In this document: piece after piece, positions 1-6,369 of the stretch | Numbering within the stretch: position 1 is the first letter of the stretch | Layout of the letters: the number at the start of each line of letters is the position of its first letter | NCBI GenBank assembly: GCA_003501565.1 | Contig: DNPC01000152.1 | Location: forward strand, 1 to 9,378 | Length of the DNA: 9,378 nucleotides | DNA from: Planctomycetaceae bacterium | Lineage (GTDB): Bacteria > Planctomycetota > Planctomycetia > Pirellulales > Pirellulaceae | Direction of reading: 5' to 3' | Translations under genes and position numbers: made by a program | Notes under the pieces: generated by a model | Told to the model about the DNA's origin: nothing | Databases searched by the model: none | The model's input: the letters and a program-made list of their open reading frames with translations, nothing else

Positions 1-290
1 CATCTTGTATCTCAGCGGGTTTCGCAATCGCTTCTTTGTGTTTCTAACTTGGGCGTGGTCATACCTTACGTTTGCACGCGGTGCCCGCCTTATCGTGCCA
101 CGTCGATGGCGCAACGCAGATTGACAGCGCAGTGGCATTCGGATTCCACAAAGGCCCGAAGTGGCTCGGCGGTGTGCTACCGCACCCCGACTGGCCATAC
201 TCCGCTGGAAGCTCTCGTTCGGTAACTTTACGCCAACAATGGTGCCTGTTACTCTGCGAGCCTCTGGTCATTTCAGTGGTGCGGCGCTAG
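1..290. other. Gene-free left edge, downstream of the SMP-30 gene
   Basis: This stretch lies beyond the stop codon of the minus-strand SMP-30-type gene. Short open frames exist on both strands (for example 59-271 minus and 72-290 plus), but none has a recognisable domain, a convincing ribosome-binding site or a composition that favours coding. The only structures I can point to are small hairpins such as GCGGT/ACCGC at 169-183 with a 5-nt loop, and the palindrome at 281-300 listed separately. I consider it non-coding spacer; a decayed gene cannot be excluded. Confidence 0.5.
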
Positions 291-300
291 CTAGCGTCGC
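281..300. repeat. 20-bp near-palindrome over the SMP-30 stop codon
   Basis: The core CGCTAGCTAGCG at 285-296 is a perfect 12-bp palindrome. Three of the four flanking base pairs also match (281/300, 282/299, 283/298); only 284/297 is a G-T pair. It overlaps the minus-strand stop codon at 291-293. As RNA it would fold into a stem of about 8 bp with an AGCT loop. No T-tract follows on the minus strand, so it is not a canonical intrinsic terminator. It could be a protein-binding site, a 3'-end stabilising hairpin, or chance. Confidence 0.55.
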
Positions 301-1301
301 TGCAAATGTCCGGCGACAGGAACGCGGACTTGGTATAACCCGGTTCGGGCGGTGATGAAGAGCGTTTTGAGATCTTCGCCGCCGAAACCGCAGTTAGCTG
401 GGTGCTCAGGGCAACGAATGATACCGAGCAGCTTTCCGTCGGGGCTGACCACTTGTACGCCCAACGCTGTAGTGATGTACAGGTTGCCTTGGCTGTCGAT
501 TGCTAGACCGTCTCCTCCTGTATCCCTTTTGCCTTCGGGTTGCTTCAGTTCGAACAGAACGTGACCATCCCCGATTTGGCCCGGTGACTGAACTGGGTAG
601 GCCATCATCTTCGATGACATGGATGGAATCACATACAACGTCTTCTCATCTGGCGATAAGGCGATGCCGTTCGGTGCCGTCAGATCATCCCCCAGCCGAG
701 TTAGTTTGCCATCGGCTGAAAGGTAGTAGAAGGCTTCTTTACCCTGCGGCCATGGCTCCGGTGCACGGTAGCGAGGATCCGTGAAATAGATGCCGCCCTG
801 CCTATCAATCACCAGATCGTTGCATGCGTTGTAACGGGTGTCTTCAAAGCTGTCGGTCAGTACCTTAGTCTTTTTTGTCTTCAGGTCGATTGCGACCAAA
901 CGACCATCCATCTGGCACGCCAACAGCCTGCCTTTGCCGCCATACATCAAACCATTTGCGTGCAACGATGGTTCCAAGAAAGTCTTGATTTGGCCTCCAG
1001 GACCGAGTCGCATAATCTTTTCGGCAGGAATATCGGTGAAGTAAAGCGAACCATCCGGAGTCCAGGCCGGTCCTTCGGTGAACTGAAATTCGCCCTGTAT
1101 CAGTTCAACTGGCCCCGTTGGGCCAAGCCCCTCGAGCGTGACTGGTGGCGAAGTGCGCTCAGCTTTCACAGCTGACTGACTGCGAACTGGCGTTGAGACA
1201 CTAACCCAGGCAAGGGCAGAGAAACAGGTGAACGCAATTAGGCTCCTGCGTTGGCCATAGGCGAGCCCATTTGGGACGGGTTTGAGGTGAATAACGTGCA
1301 T
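291..1301 (-). CDS. Secreted SMP-30/gluconolactonase-family beta-propeller
   Basis: A 336-residue protein of the SMP-30/gluconolactonase/LRE family, six-bladed propellers that bind one divalent metal and hydrolyse lactones such as gluconolactone. Residues 1-19 are a basic N-terminal stretch ending in RR, followed by a hydrophobic segment at about 20-36 and a likely signal-peptidase region near residues 37-44, so export is expected. Family metal and substrate positions are visible: E76 in FTEGPAW, N161 in NACNDLV, N211 in APNGIALSPD and D264 in GGDGLAID. The ATG start is supported by AGGAG at 1310-1314, 8 nt upstream. The gene is divergent from leuS and appears monocistronic. The exact lactone is not predictable from sequence; gluconolactonase is the generic name. 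A sugar-lactone role in the periplasm is inferred. Confidence 0.9.
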   Translation of the reverse strand: MHVIHLKPVPNGLAYGQRRSLIAFTCFSALAWVSVSTPVRSQSAVKAERTSPPVTLEGLGPTGPVELIQGEFQFTEGPAWTPDGSLYFTDIPAEKIMRLGPGGQIKTFLEPSLHANGLMYGGKGRLLACQMDGRLVAIDLKTKKTKVLTDSFEDTRYNACNDLVIDRQGGIYFTDPRYRAPEPWPQGKEAFYYLSADGKLTRLGDDLTAPNGIALSPDEKTLYVIPSMSSKMMAYPVQSPGQIGDGHVLFELKQPEGKRDTGGDGLAIDSQGNLYITTALGVQVVSPDGKLLGIIRCPEHPANCGFGGEDLKTLFITARTGLYQVRVPVAGHLQRR

Positions 1302-1309
1302 TGAAAATG

Positions 1310-1314
1310 CTCCT
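1310..1314 (-). promoter_or_regulatory. Shine-Dalgarno site of the SMP-30-type gene
   Basis: On the minus strand AGGAG is followed by 8 nt and then ATG at 1301-1299. This spacing is near optimal and fixes the start. It is one of only two strong ribosome-binding sites in the window. Confidence 0.75.
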
Positions 1315-1480
1315 GAGTTGGCGCGGGAAGTCGGATCTGCGGAGGTCTGGCCGAAATTGGGCGTTCAGTTTACCGTATTGGCTGCTCACAACTCACCCTC
1401 CCCTTTGGGCCGATGCTGCGAGCCAAAGTGAGCAAACTCGGCGAGAGAGTCGTTTCGCTGGGAGTTTTTACAGCGCATGC

Positions 1481-1497
1481 GGTGGGTAAATCCCATC
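1481..1497 (+). other. Small stem-loop in the leuS upstream region
   Basis: GGTGGG (1481-1486) can pair with CCCATC (1492-1497), including one G-U pair, around the 5-nt loop TAAAT. It lies about 75 bp before the leuS ATG. No T-tract follows and it does not match a T-box core, so a regulatory role is only a possibility. Confidence 0.35.
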
Positions 1498-1569
1498 GGT
1501 TAAGCAGTTTGGTGTGTTTCGCTCACCCTACGAATCCGCCTCCGATTCCAACACAAGTTGACTTTGACG

Positions 1570-4404
1570 ATGCCGCGTTACAACCCTGCTGAAATTGAAC
1601 CGAAATGGCAAGCGTATTGGGCGGAAAACCGCACGTTCGCAACACCCGACATGCCAGTAGGCGAGAAACTCTATGTGCTCGACATGTTTCCGTATCCGAG
1701 CGGAGCAGGGTTGCACGTTGGGCACCCCGAGGGCTACACCGCCACGGACATCGTTTGCCGTTACGCGCGGATGCGGGGCAAAACTGTTTTGCATCCGATG
1801 GGATTTGATGCCTTTGGATTGCCAGCCGAAGAACATGCGATCAAGACCAACACGCCACCTCGAGTGTCGACGGAGAAGAACATTGCCGAGTTTACGCGGC
1901 AGTTGAAGATGCTGGGGTTCAGCTACGATTGGGATCGAGCGATAGCCACCACAGATGTCGAGTATTTCCGGTGGACCCAGTGGATCTTCTTGGTGTTGTT
2001 TGATACCTGGTTCGATGCCGAAATGCAAAAGGGGCGTCCTATCAGCGAGTTGCCAATTCCGGCAAGTGTTTCTGCTGATGGCGAAGATGCGGTTGCCAAA
2101 TACAAAGACCGCCACCGCTTGGCATATCAAGATGATGCACTTGTAAATTGGTGCCCGAAACTCGGTACGGTACTTGCCAACGAAGAAGTGATCGATGGAC
2201 GCAGCGAGCGCGGCAATCACCCCGTGCAGCGGATACCACTGCGCCAGTGGATGTTGCGCATCACCTCATACGCAGAGCGATTGATCGACGATCTGGATGG
2301 TCTCGATTGGTCGCCGGGCATCAAGAAGCTTCAAAGCGAGTGGATCGGTCGCAGTACTGGTGCGGAAGTTGATTTTGCACTGGTCGACGAAGAGAAAGCT
2401 GAAGGATGGCTTGCAGCCCGCGGAGATTCCGGTTTCCCGGAGGAGCCTGCCGACGATTGTTTGCGAGTCTACACAACACGGCCTGATACGCTTTTCGGTG
2501 CCACTTATATGGTAATCGCACCGGAGCATCGTTTAGTAGAGCGATTGACCACCGAAGCGCAGCGCGGGGCTGTTGAGGCCTATCGTGATGCAGCGTCATT
2601 CAAAAGCGATCGTGAACGAACCGAAGACGCCAAAAAGAAGACCGGTGTTTTCACGGGTTCGTTCGCCATCAATCCTGTCAATCAAAAGCCTATTCCGATC
2701 TGGGTTGCCGACTATGTCCTGGCTAGTTACGGAACCGGTGCCATCATGGCGGTTCCGGCGCATGATGAGCGAGACTTTGAGTTTGCGGTAACATTCGATT
2801 TGCCGGTCATCCCGGTCGTAGACCCTGCCGGCCACAAGGGCGTTGACACCGATGCGGTAATGGCAGGAAAGGCGTGCTTTGCAGGAGTTGGCCAGGCGAT
2901 AAATTCCGGCGAATTCAACGGAATGCCAACTGATGAACTCAAGGCAAAGATCACTGCCTCCCTTGCCAAGCGGGGCGTTGCGGGCGAAGCGGTAAATTAC
3001 AAACTGAGGGATTGGTTGTTTAGCCGCCAGAGGTTCTGGGGAGAGCCATTTCCAATCCTGCACGAGGTCGATGCCAACGGAAATCTGACTGGGCAAATGC
3101 GGGCCGTCGATATCGCAGAATTGCCGGTCGACCTTCCACAATTGGAAGACTACAAACCTCACGGCAAACCGGAACCTCCTCTCGGTAAATCGCCTGATGA
3201 ATGGTTGTATGTAGAAGTTGATGGCAAGCGGTATCGCCGCGAAACCAACACGATGCCTCAGTGGGCCGGATCGTGCTGGTACTATTTGCGATTTATAGAT
3301 CCGAAGAATGGTGATGCGTTCTGCGACCCGGCCAAGGAAAAGGCCTGGATGCCAATCGACTTGTATGTCGGTGGAGCCGAACATGCAGTTTTGCATTTGT
3401 TGTACGCCCGGTTTTGGCACAAAGTGTTGTACGATCGAGGTTATGTTTCAACTAAAGAGCCGTTCCAGAAACTAGTCAACCAAGGCATGATCCTGGGCGA
3501 AGTCGAATACACGGGCTTCAAGTCGGGTGACAGATGGGTAACCGCCTCGGACATTGGACAAGACGCTGACGGTAATACGATTCAGAAGTCCACCGGAGAG
3601 CCTGTTGCGAGCATCGTTCTGCAGGATGCCGACGTCGTCAAGAAAGGCAACGGCTTTGTATTGGTGGCCGATGAAGGCATTCGGGTCGACAGCCGAGCCC
3701 ACAAGATGTCCAAGAGTCGCGGGAATGTTGTCAATCCAGACGAAATCGTCAGCGAGTATGGTGCCGATTCTCTCCGGCTCTACGAAATGTTTATGGGGCC
3801 TTTGGAGGCGACCAAACCTTGGAGCATGTCCGGCGTTAGCGGTGTGCGAAACTTTCTAGATCGTGTGTGGCGCCTCATCATTGAATATCAACAGGATGAT
3901 ATTGCCTTGGTCGCGTCAATCCAAGACGTCGAACCGACTGCAGAGCAGAACAAGGTTCTGCATGCAACAATTGCAGCGGTTACGAAAGACCTAGATACGA
4001 TGAGCTATAACACGGCAATTGCTCGACTGATGGAATTCGTGAATTTCTTCAACAAGCAAAAGACTCGCCCCAAATCAGCTATTGAGACGTTCGTGTTATT
4101 GCTGTCGCCGTTTGCACCGCACTTAGCAGAAGAATTGTGGGAGTTGCTTGGCAATCGTCAGTCACTCGCTTACGAGTCGTGGCCGGTGGCAGACGAATCG
4201 TTGACGAAGAGCGATGAAATCGAGATACCGTTGCAGATCAATGGCAAAGTCCGAGCCAAGATTACGGTCCCGGCCGAAAGCAGCAAAGACGACCTATTGA
4301 CGCTTGCTCTGGCCGACCCGCGGATGCAGGAGCTAACCGCCAACAAACAAGTCGTCAAGCAAATTGTTGTGCCAGGGCGGCTGGTGAATTTGGTGGTCAA
4401 GTAG
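1570..4404 (+). CDS. leuS: Leucyl-tRNA synthetase (LeuRS)
   Basis: Class I aminoacyl-tRNA synthetase that charges tRNA-Leu with leucine in the cytoplasm. With the ATG at 1570 it is 944 residues, longer than the roughly 860 of E. coli LeuRS. The Rossmann core shows HVGH at residues 49-52 (HIGH signature), GSCWYYLRF, VGGAEHAVLHLLYARFW, and KMSKS at 712-716. The CP1 editing domain has TTRPDT at 302-307 and HDERD at 398-402, the region that hydrolyses mischarged tRNA. The leucine-specific insert precedes KMSKS. The C-terminus ends in the usual QINGKVRAKI...VVPGRLVNLVVK block. An in-frame TTG at 1558 would add four residues, but MPRYNPAEIEPKW is the natural N-terminus. No clear Shine-Dalgarno precedes it. 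In the ZN-1 region only Cys195 remains: the expected later CxxC is replaced by SERGNHP (212-218). It is probably cotranscribed with the glycosyltransferase 3 nt downstream. Confidence 0.98.
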   Translation: MPRYNPAEIEPKWQAYWAENRTFATPDMPVGEKLYVLDMFPYPSGAGLHVGHPEGYTATDIVCRYARMRGKTVLHPMGFDAFGLPAEEHAIKTNTPPRVSTEKNIAEFTRQLKMLGFSYDWDRAIATTDVEYFRWTQWIFLVLFDTWFDAEMQKGRPISELPIPASVSADGEDAVAKYKDRHRLAYQDDALVNWCPKLGTVLANEEVIDGRSERGNHPVQRIPLRQWMLRITSYAERLIDDLDGLDWSPGIKKLQSEWIGRSTGAEVDFALVDEEKAEGWLAARGDSGFPEEPADDCLRVYTTRPDTLFGATYMVIAPEHRLVERLTTEAQRGAVEAYRDAASFKSDRERTEDAKKKTGVFTGSFAINPVNQKPIPIWVADYVLASYGTGAIMAVPAHDERDFEFAVTFDLPVIPVVDPAGHKGVDTDAVMAGKACFAGVGQAINSGEFNGMPTDELKAKITASLAKRGVAGEAVNYKLRDWLFSRQRFWGEPFPILHEVDANGNLTGQMRAVDIAELPVDLPQLEDYKPHGKPEPPLGKSPDEWLYVEVDGKRYRRETNTMPQWAGSCWYYLRFIDPKNGDAFCDPAKEKAWMPIDLYVGGAEHAVLHLLYARFWHKVLYDRGYVSTKEPFQKLVNQGMILGEVEYTGFKSGDRWVTASDIGQDADGNTIQKSTGEPVASIVLQDADVVKKGNGFVLVADEGIRVDSRAHKMSKSRGNVVNPDEIVSEYGADSLRLYEMFMGPLEATKPWSMSGVSGVRNFLDRVWRLIIEYQQDDIALVASIQDVEPTAEQNKVLHATIAAVTKDLDTMSYNTAIARLMEFVNFFNKQKTRPKSAIETFVLLLSPFAPHLAEELWELLGNRQSLAYESWPVADESLTKSDEIEIPLQINGKVRAKITVPAESSKDDLLTLALADPRMQELTANKQVVKQIVVPGRLVNLVVK

Positions 4405-4407
4405 TCG

Positions 4408-5145
4408 ATGAGCGAACAAGACGCGGGGGCGACTGCAGTAAAAACGTTGGTGCTGTTATGCACTTACAACGAAGCTGGCAACATCGAAGCAATGTTCGAG
4501 CGGATATTTGAACATTTGCCACAGACCGATGTCTTGGTCGTTGATGATAATTCGCCAGATGGAACGGCGGACCTTGTTAAGAAGGCGGCCAAGCAGAAAT
4601 CAGCGATTCACCTGGTCTTACGGGCGGGCAAAGAGGGACTAGGTACGGCGACGCGCGCGGGTTTGGCTTGGGGCGTTCAGCACGGATATGATTACATAAT
4701 CAACCTTGATGCCGACCAGAGCCATGATCCCGCAAAGCTACCCGACTTCCTCGTGGCCTCTCGGGCGGGGGCCGATGTTGTTGTCGGTTCGCGTTATGCA
4801 CCGGGCGGCGGACGGAAAGGGTTAGCTTGGCACCGCAAGCTGATCAGTCGAGCCCTCAATGGATACGCCCGTCGAGTGCTGGGGATGCCCATTCGCGATT
4901 GTAGCGGTTCCTATCGATGCTATTCCCGTGAAGCACTTGAGCGAATTGAGTTGAGCAATTTAACCTGTCCAGGCTATGGCTTCCTGGAAGAGATTTTGGT
5001 CGCACTGGCTGATGCCGGTTGTTCTTTTGCGGAAGTCCCGATTCAATTTCATGATCGCGGCGCTGGCCAGAGTAAGCTCTCCGCCAGCGATGCCTGGGGA
5101 GCGATCAAGATCATTCACAAACTAGCGTTCCGCCGCCGTGGTTGA
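4408..5145 (+). CDS. Polyprenol-phosphate mannosyltransferase-like GT2 glycosyltransferase
   Basis: A 245-residue GT-A fold enzyme of family GT2, DPM1/dolichol-phosphate mannosyltransferase type. Such enzymes move mannose or a related sugar from a nucleotide sugar to a polyprenyl phosphate on the cytoplasmic membrane face, supplying lipid-linked sugar for glycans. Visible family blocks are LLCTYNEAGNI (16-26), VLVVDDNSPDGT (42-53), the RAGKEGLGTATRAG stretch (72-85), DAD at 101-103 (the metal-binding DxD), VVVGSRYAPGGG, a DCSGSYRCYSREAL acceptor block and GYGFLEEIL. It ends about 245 residues in without a membrane domain or GtrA fusion, like short soluble DPM1 proteins that need a partner or bind peripherally. 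The start lies 3 nt after the leuS stop. GGTGG 11 nt upstream is a poor ribosome site, so translation is probably coupled to leuS. The donor sugar is uncertain. Confidence 0.92.
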   Translation: MSEQDAGATAVKTLVLLCTYNEAGNIEAMFERIFEHLPQTDVLVVDDNSPDGTADLVKKAAKQKSAIHLVLRAGKEGLGTATRAGLAWGVQHGYDYIINLDADQSHDPAKLPDFLVASRAGADVVVGSRYAPGGGRKGLAWHRKLISRALNGYARRVLGMPIRDCSGSYRCYSREALERIELSNLTCPGYGFLEEILVALADAGCSFAEVPIQFHDRGAGQSKLSASDAWGAIKIIHKLAFRRRG

Positions 5146-5154
5146 GCTATGGCA

Positions 5155-5198
5155 CACCAGTCAAGTTCAGTCCCGCGACCAAGAAACTAGTACTGGTG
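5155..5198. terminator. Weak inverted repeat at the convergent gene ends
   Basis: CACCAGT at 5155-5161 is perfectly complementary to ACTGGTG at 5192-5198, with a 30-nt loop. It spans the gap between the glycosyltransferase stop (5143-5145) and the convergent esterase stop (5187-5189), partly inside the last esterase codons. The loop is long and no T-run follows on either strand, so a shared terminator role is tentative. Confidence 0.25.
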
Positions 5199-6074
5199 GA
5201 AACGTTGTGAGACGAAGTGCAGGACCTCAGGAAGAGACTGCCGCCAATAGGTCCAATTGTGAGCACCGTCTCGGACACGATACTCGTGAGGAATCCCCGC
5301 TTTCTTCATAGCGACATGCACTAGCGAGTTGCCTTCGTAGAGAAAGTCATCATCTCCGCAGTCGATATACCAGTCCACAGATGCGACAGATTTGGGATCG
5401 AGCGATTTGATCAGCTCCGTAGCACTGTGCCGCTCGAAATACTCTTGAAGCACATCATCGCTGACGTTGACGGCGGGGATTTCTGCGCGGGCCCGCGTGT
5501 AACGTTTTGTGTCTTCTAGTTTGATCGGCCCAGTACTGGCACTTAGCGGGCAAGCGGCAGCGAACAAGTCCGGTCGGTGCAGGGCGTACATGAACGTGCC
5601 GCCTCCCCCCATGGAAAGCCCAGCAATCGCACGGTATCGCTTCTTTTGCCGAATACGAAATTCCTGTTCGACATGGGGCATTAATTCATCGAAAAAGAAA
5701 TCTTCGTAGCGCCAATCACCACGAATGTCGTTGAAGTAGCCACGACGGCCAGTATCGCCGTCTGGCATGACGATAACCATCGGCGTCGAATGGCCCTCAC
5801 GAATCGCTCTGTCCGCGATGTGCAGCACTTCTCCAAACTGAACCCAACCCGACTGATCATCTCCAGAGCCATGCAGGAGATACAACACCGGGTAACTTCG
5901 TTGACTATGGTCATAATCGGGCGGCAGATAAACGGCGTACTTGCGCGTCATCCCAAGTATCTCGCTTTTCATCTCGCAGTCGTCCATAACGCGGCCAGTC
6001 TGCGCAGCGGAATTCTGACCAAGAAGACAAAGCACTGCAGCAAGGGATGCGCCCGTCACGAGACCTTTTAACAT
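5187..6074 (-). CDS. Secreted alpha/beta-hydrolase, Esterase (PF00756) family
   Basis: A 295-residue serine hydrolase of the putative esterase family that includes S-formylglutathione hydrolase, antigen 85 and feruloyl esterase domains. The N-terminus MLKGLVTGASLAAVLCLLG... is a typical signal peptide, with cleavage likely near A23-Q25, so it should act in the periplasm or outside. The family blocks are YAVYLPPDYD, PVLYLLHGSGDDQSGW (62-77, oxyanion region), the nucleophile elbow GLSMGGGG with Ser154, the acid in IDCGDDDFLYEGN (one of D241-D243) and His272 in DGAHNW. The frame is open to an upstream ATG at 6158, but I chose ATG 6074 because GGAG lies 7 nt before it and the signal peptide then starts correctly. 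Likely substrates are acyl or feruloyl/acetyl esters on polysaccharides (inference). The gene is convergent to the glycosyltransferase and divergent from the vWA gene. Confidence 0.9.
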   Translation of the reverse strand: MLKGLVTGASLAAVLCLLGQNSAAQTGRVMDDCEMKSEILGMTRKYAVYLPPDYDHSQRSYPVLYLLHGSGDDQSGWVQFGEVLHIADRAIREGHSTPMVIVMPDGDTGRRGYFNDIRGDWRYEDFFFDELMPHVEQEFRIRQKKRYRAIAGLSMGGGGTFMYALHRPDLFAAACPLSASTGPIKLEDTKRYTRARAEIPAVNVSDDVLQEYFERHSATELIKSLDPKSVASVDWYIDCGDDDFLYEGNSLVHVAMKKAGIPHEYRVRDGAHNWTYWRQSLPEVLHFVSQRFHQY

Positions 6075-6081
6075 GTATTCA

Positions 6082-6085
6082 CTCC
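6082..6085 (-). promoter_or_regulatory. Shine-Dalgarno site that decides the esterase start
   Basis: On the minus strand CCGGAGT precedes ATG 6074-6072 with 7 nt between GGAG and the ATG. The alternative in-frame ATGs at 6104 and 6158 have no comparable site and would put 10 to 28 extra residues ahead of the signal peptide. Confidence 0.7.
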
Positions 6086-6114
6086 GGTTGGAAGTTTGTG
6101 TCATTCGGCACGCA

Positions 6115-6120
6115 AGTATA
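6115..6120 (-). promoter_or_regulatory. Candidate -10 hexamer for the esterase gene
   Basis: The minus strand reads TATACT here, five of six matches to TATAAT, 40 nt upstream of the esterase ATG. This would give a 5' leader of roughly 30-35 nt containing the GGAG site. No good -35 hexamer is visible at 16-18 nt. The inverted pair GGCACG (6107-6112) and CGTGCC (6151-6156) flanks this segment and could be an operator, though 6-bp arms are common by chance. Confidence 0.35.
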
Positions 6121-6338
6121 CCTTGATTGAATCCGCGGAAACCCGGATCACGTGCCAATAGATCGGTGGAACAGCGGAATCTCTCGTACCGTTGGAATCG
6201 CAGCGATATGCTCGTGGCCCACCTGCTACGCTGCCGTTTGTTCGCTCGTTTCCGATGCTGCTACTGGTACACAAATGTTGAAAACCTGGAAACCAAACTG
6301 CATCTTATTCCGCAGGATTCTCGGGCCTACAGTTGCAA
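6121..6338. other. Spacer between esterase and vWA gene promoters
   Basis: Together with its flanks this is the 295-bp divergent region between the esterase and the vWA gene. I see no gene. ATCCG at 6131-6135 and CGGAT at 6144-6148 form a short stem with an 8-nt loop. The plus-strand open frames here overlap the esterase signal peptide region and show no family similarity that I recognise. Confidence 0.4.
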
Positions 6339-6363
6339 TTGACACATGCTACCGCTGTATAAT
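6339..6363 (+). promoter_or_regulatory. Consensus promoter hexamers at the vWA gene start, likely leaderless
   Basis: A perfect TATAAT lies at 6358-6363 and ends 6 nt before the ATG at 6370. Transcription would therefore begin at or within a base or two of the A of the ATG, giving a leaderless mRNA. A perfect TTGACA lies at 6339-6344 but with a 13-nt spacer, shorter than the usual 16-18. TTGCAA at 6333-6338 gives a 19-nt spacer and matches four of six. No Shine-Dalgarno precedes ATG 6370, which fits the leaderless reading. Confidence 0.6.
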
Positions 6364-6369
6364 GTTCAT

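Larger units (their letters stand above)
1302..1569. other. Divergent intergenic region between SMP-30 gene and leuS
   Basis: This spacer must carry the promoters of two divergent genes, but I see no convincing -35/-10 pair on either strand. The best plus-strand candidate is TTTACA at 1467-1472, with only a poor -10 downstream. Small hairpins are visible. One is CTTTGG at 1403-1408 with CCAAAG at 1423-1428, whose arms are further flanked by CTCAC (1392-1396) and GTGAG (1428-1432). Another is GGTGGG/CCCATC at 1481-1497 around a TAAAT loop. No gene is evident in it. Confidence 0.5.

Noticed and set aside
59..290. Short open frames on both strands at the left edge (59-271 minus, 72-290 plus)
   Set aside because: No recognisable domain, no ribosome site, and they overlap each other on opposite strands; likely random open frames.
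1440..1569. T-box riboswitch upstream of leuS
   Set aside because: The GGTGGG at 1481 recalls part of a T-box antiterminator, but the required T-box core, specifier stem and terminator with T-run are absent, and the host does not look like a Firmicute.
2596..3420. 274-codon open frame antisense to leuS (and another at 1528-2220)
   Set aside because: They lie opposite a clear LeuRS coding sequence, translate to low-quality Cys/Arg/Ile-rich protein without family features, and are frame shadows.
6075..6158. N-terminal extension of the esterase from the ATG at 6158
   Set aside because: It would put 28 non-hydrophobic residues ahead of a good signal peptide, whereas ATG 6074 has GGAG at 7 nt.
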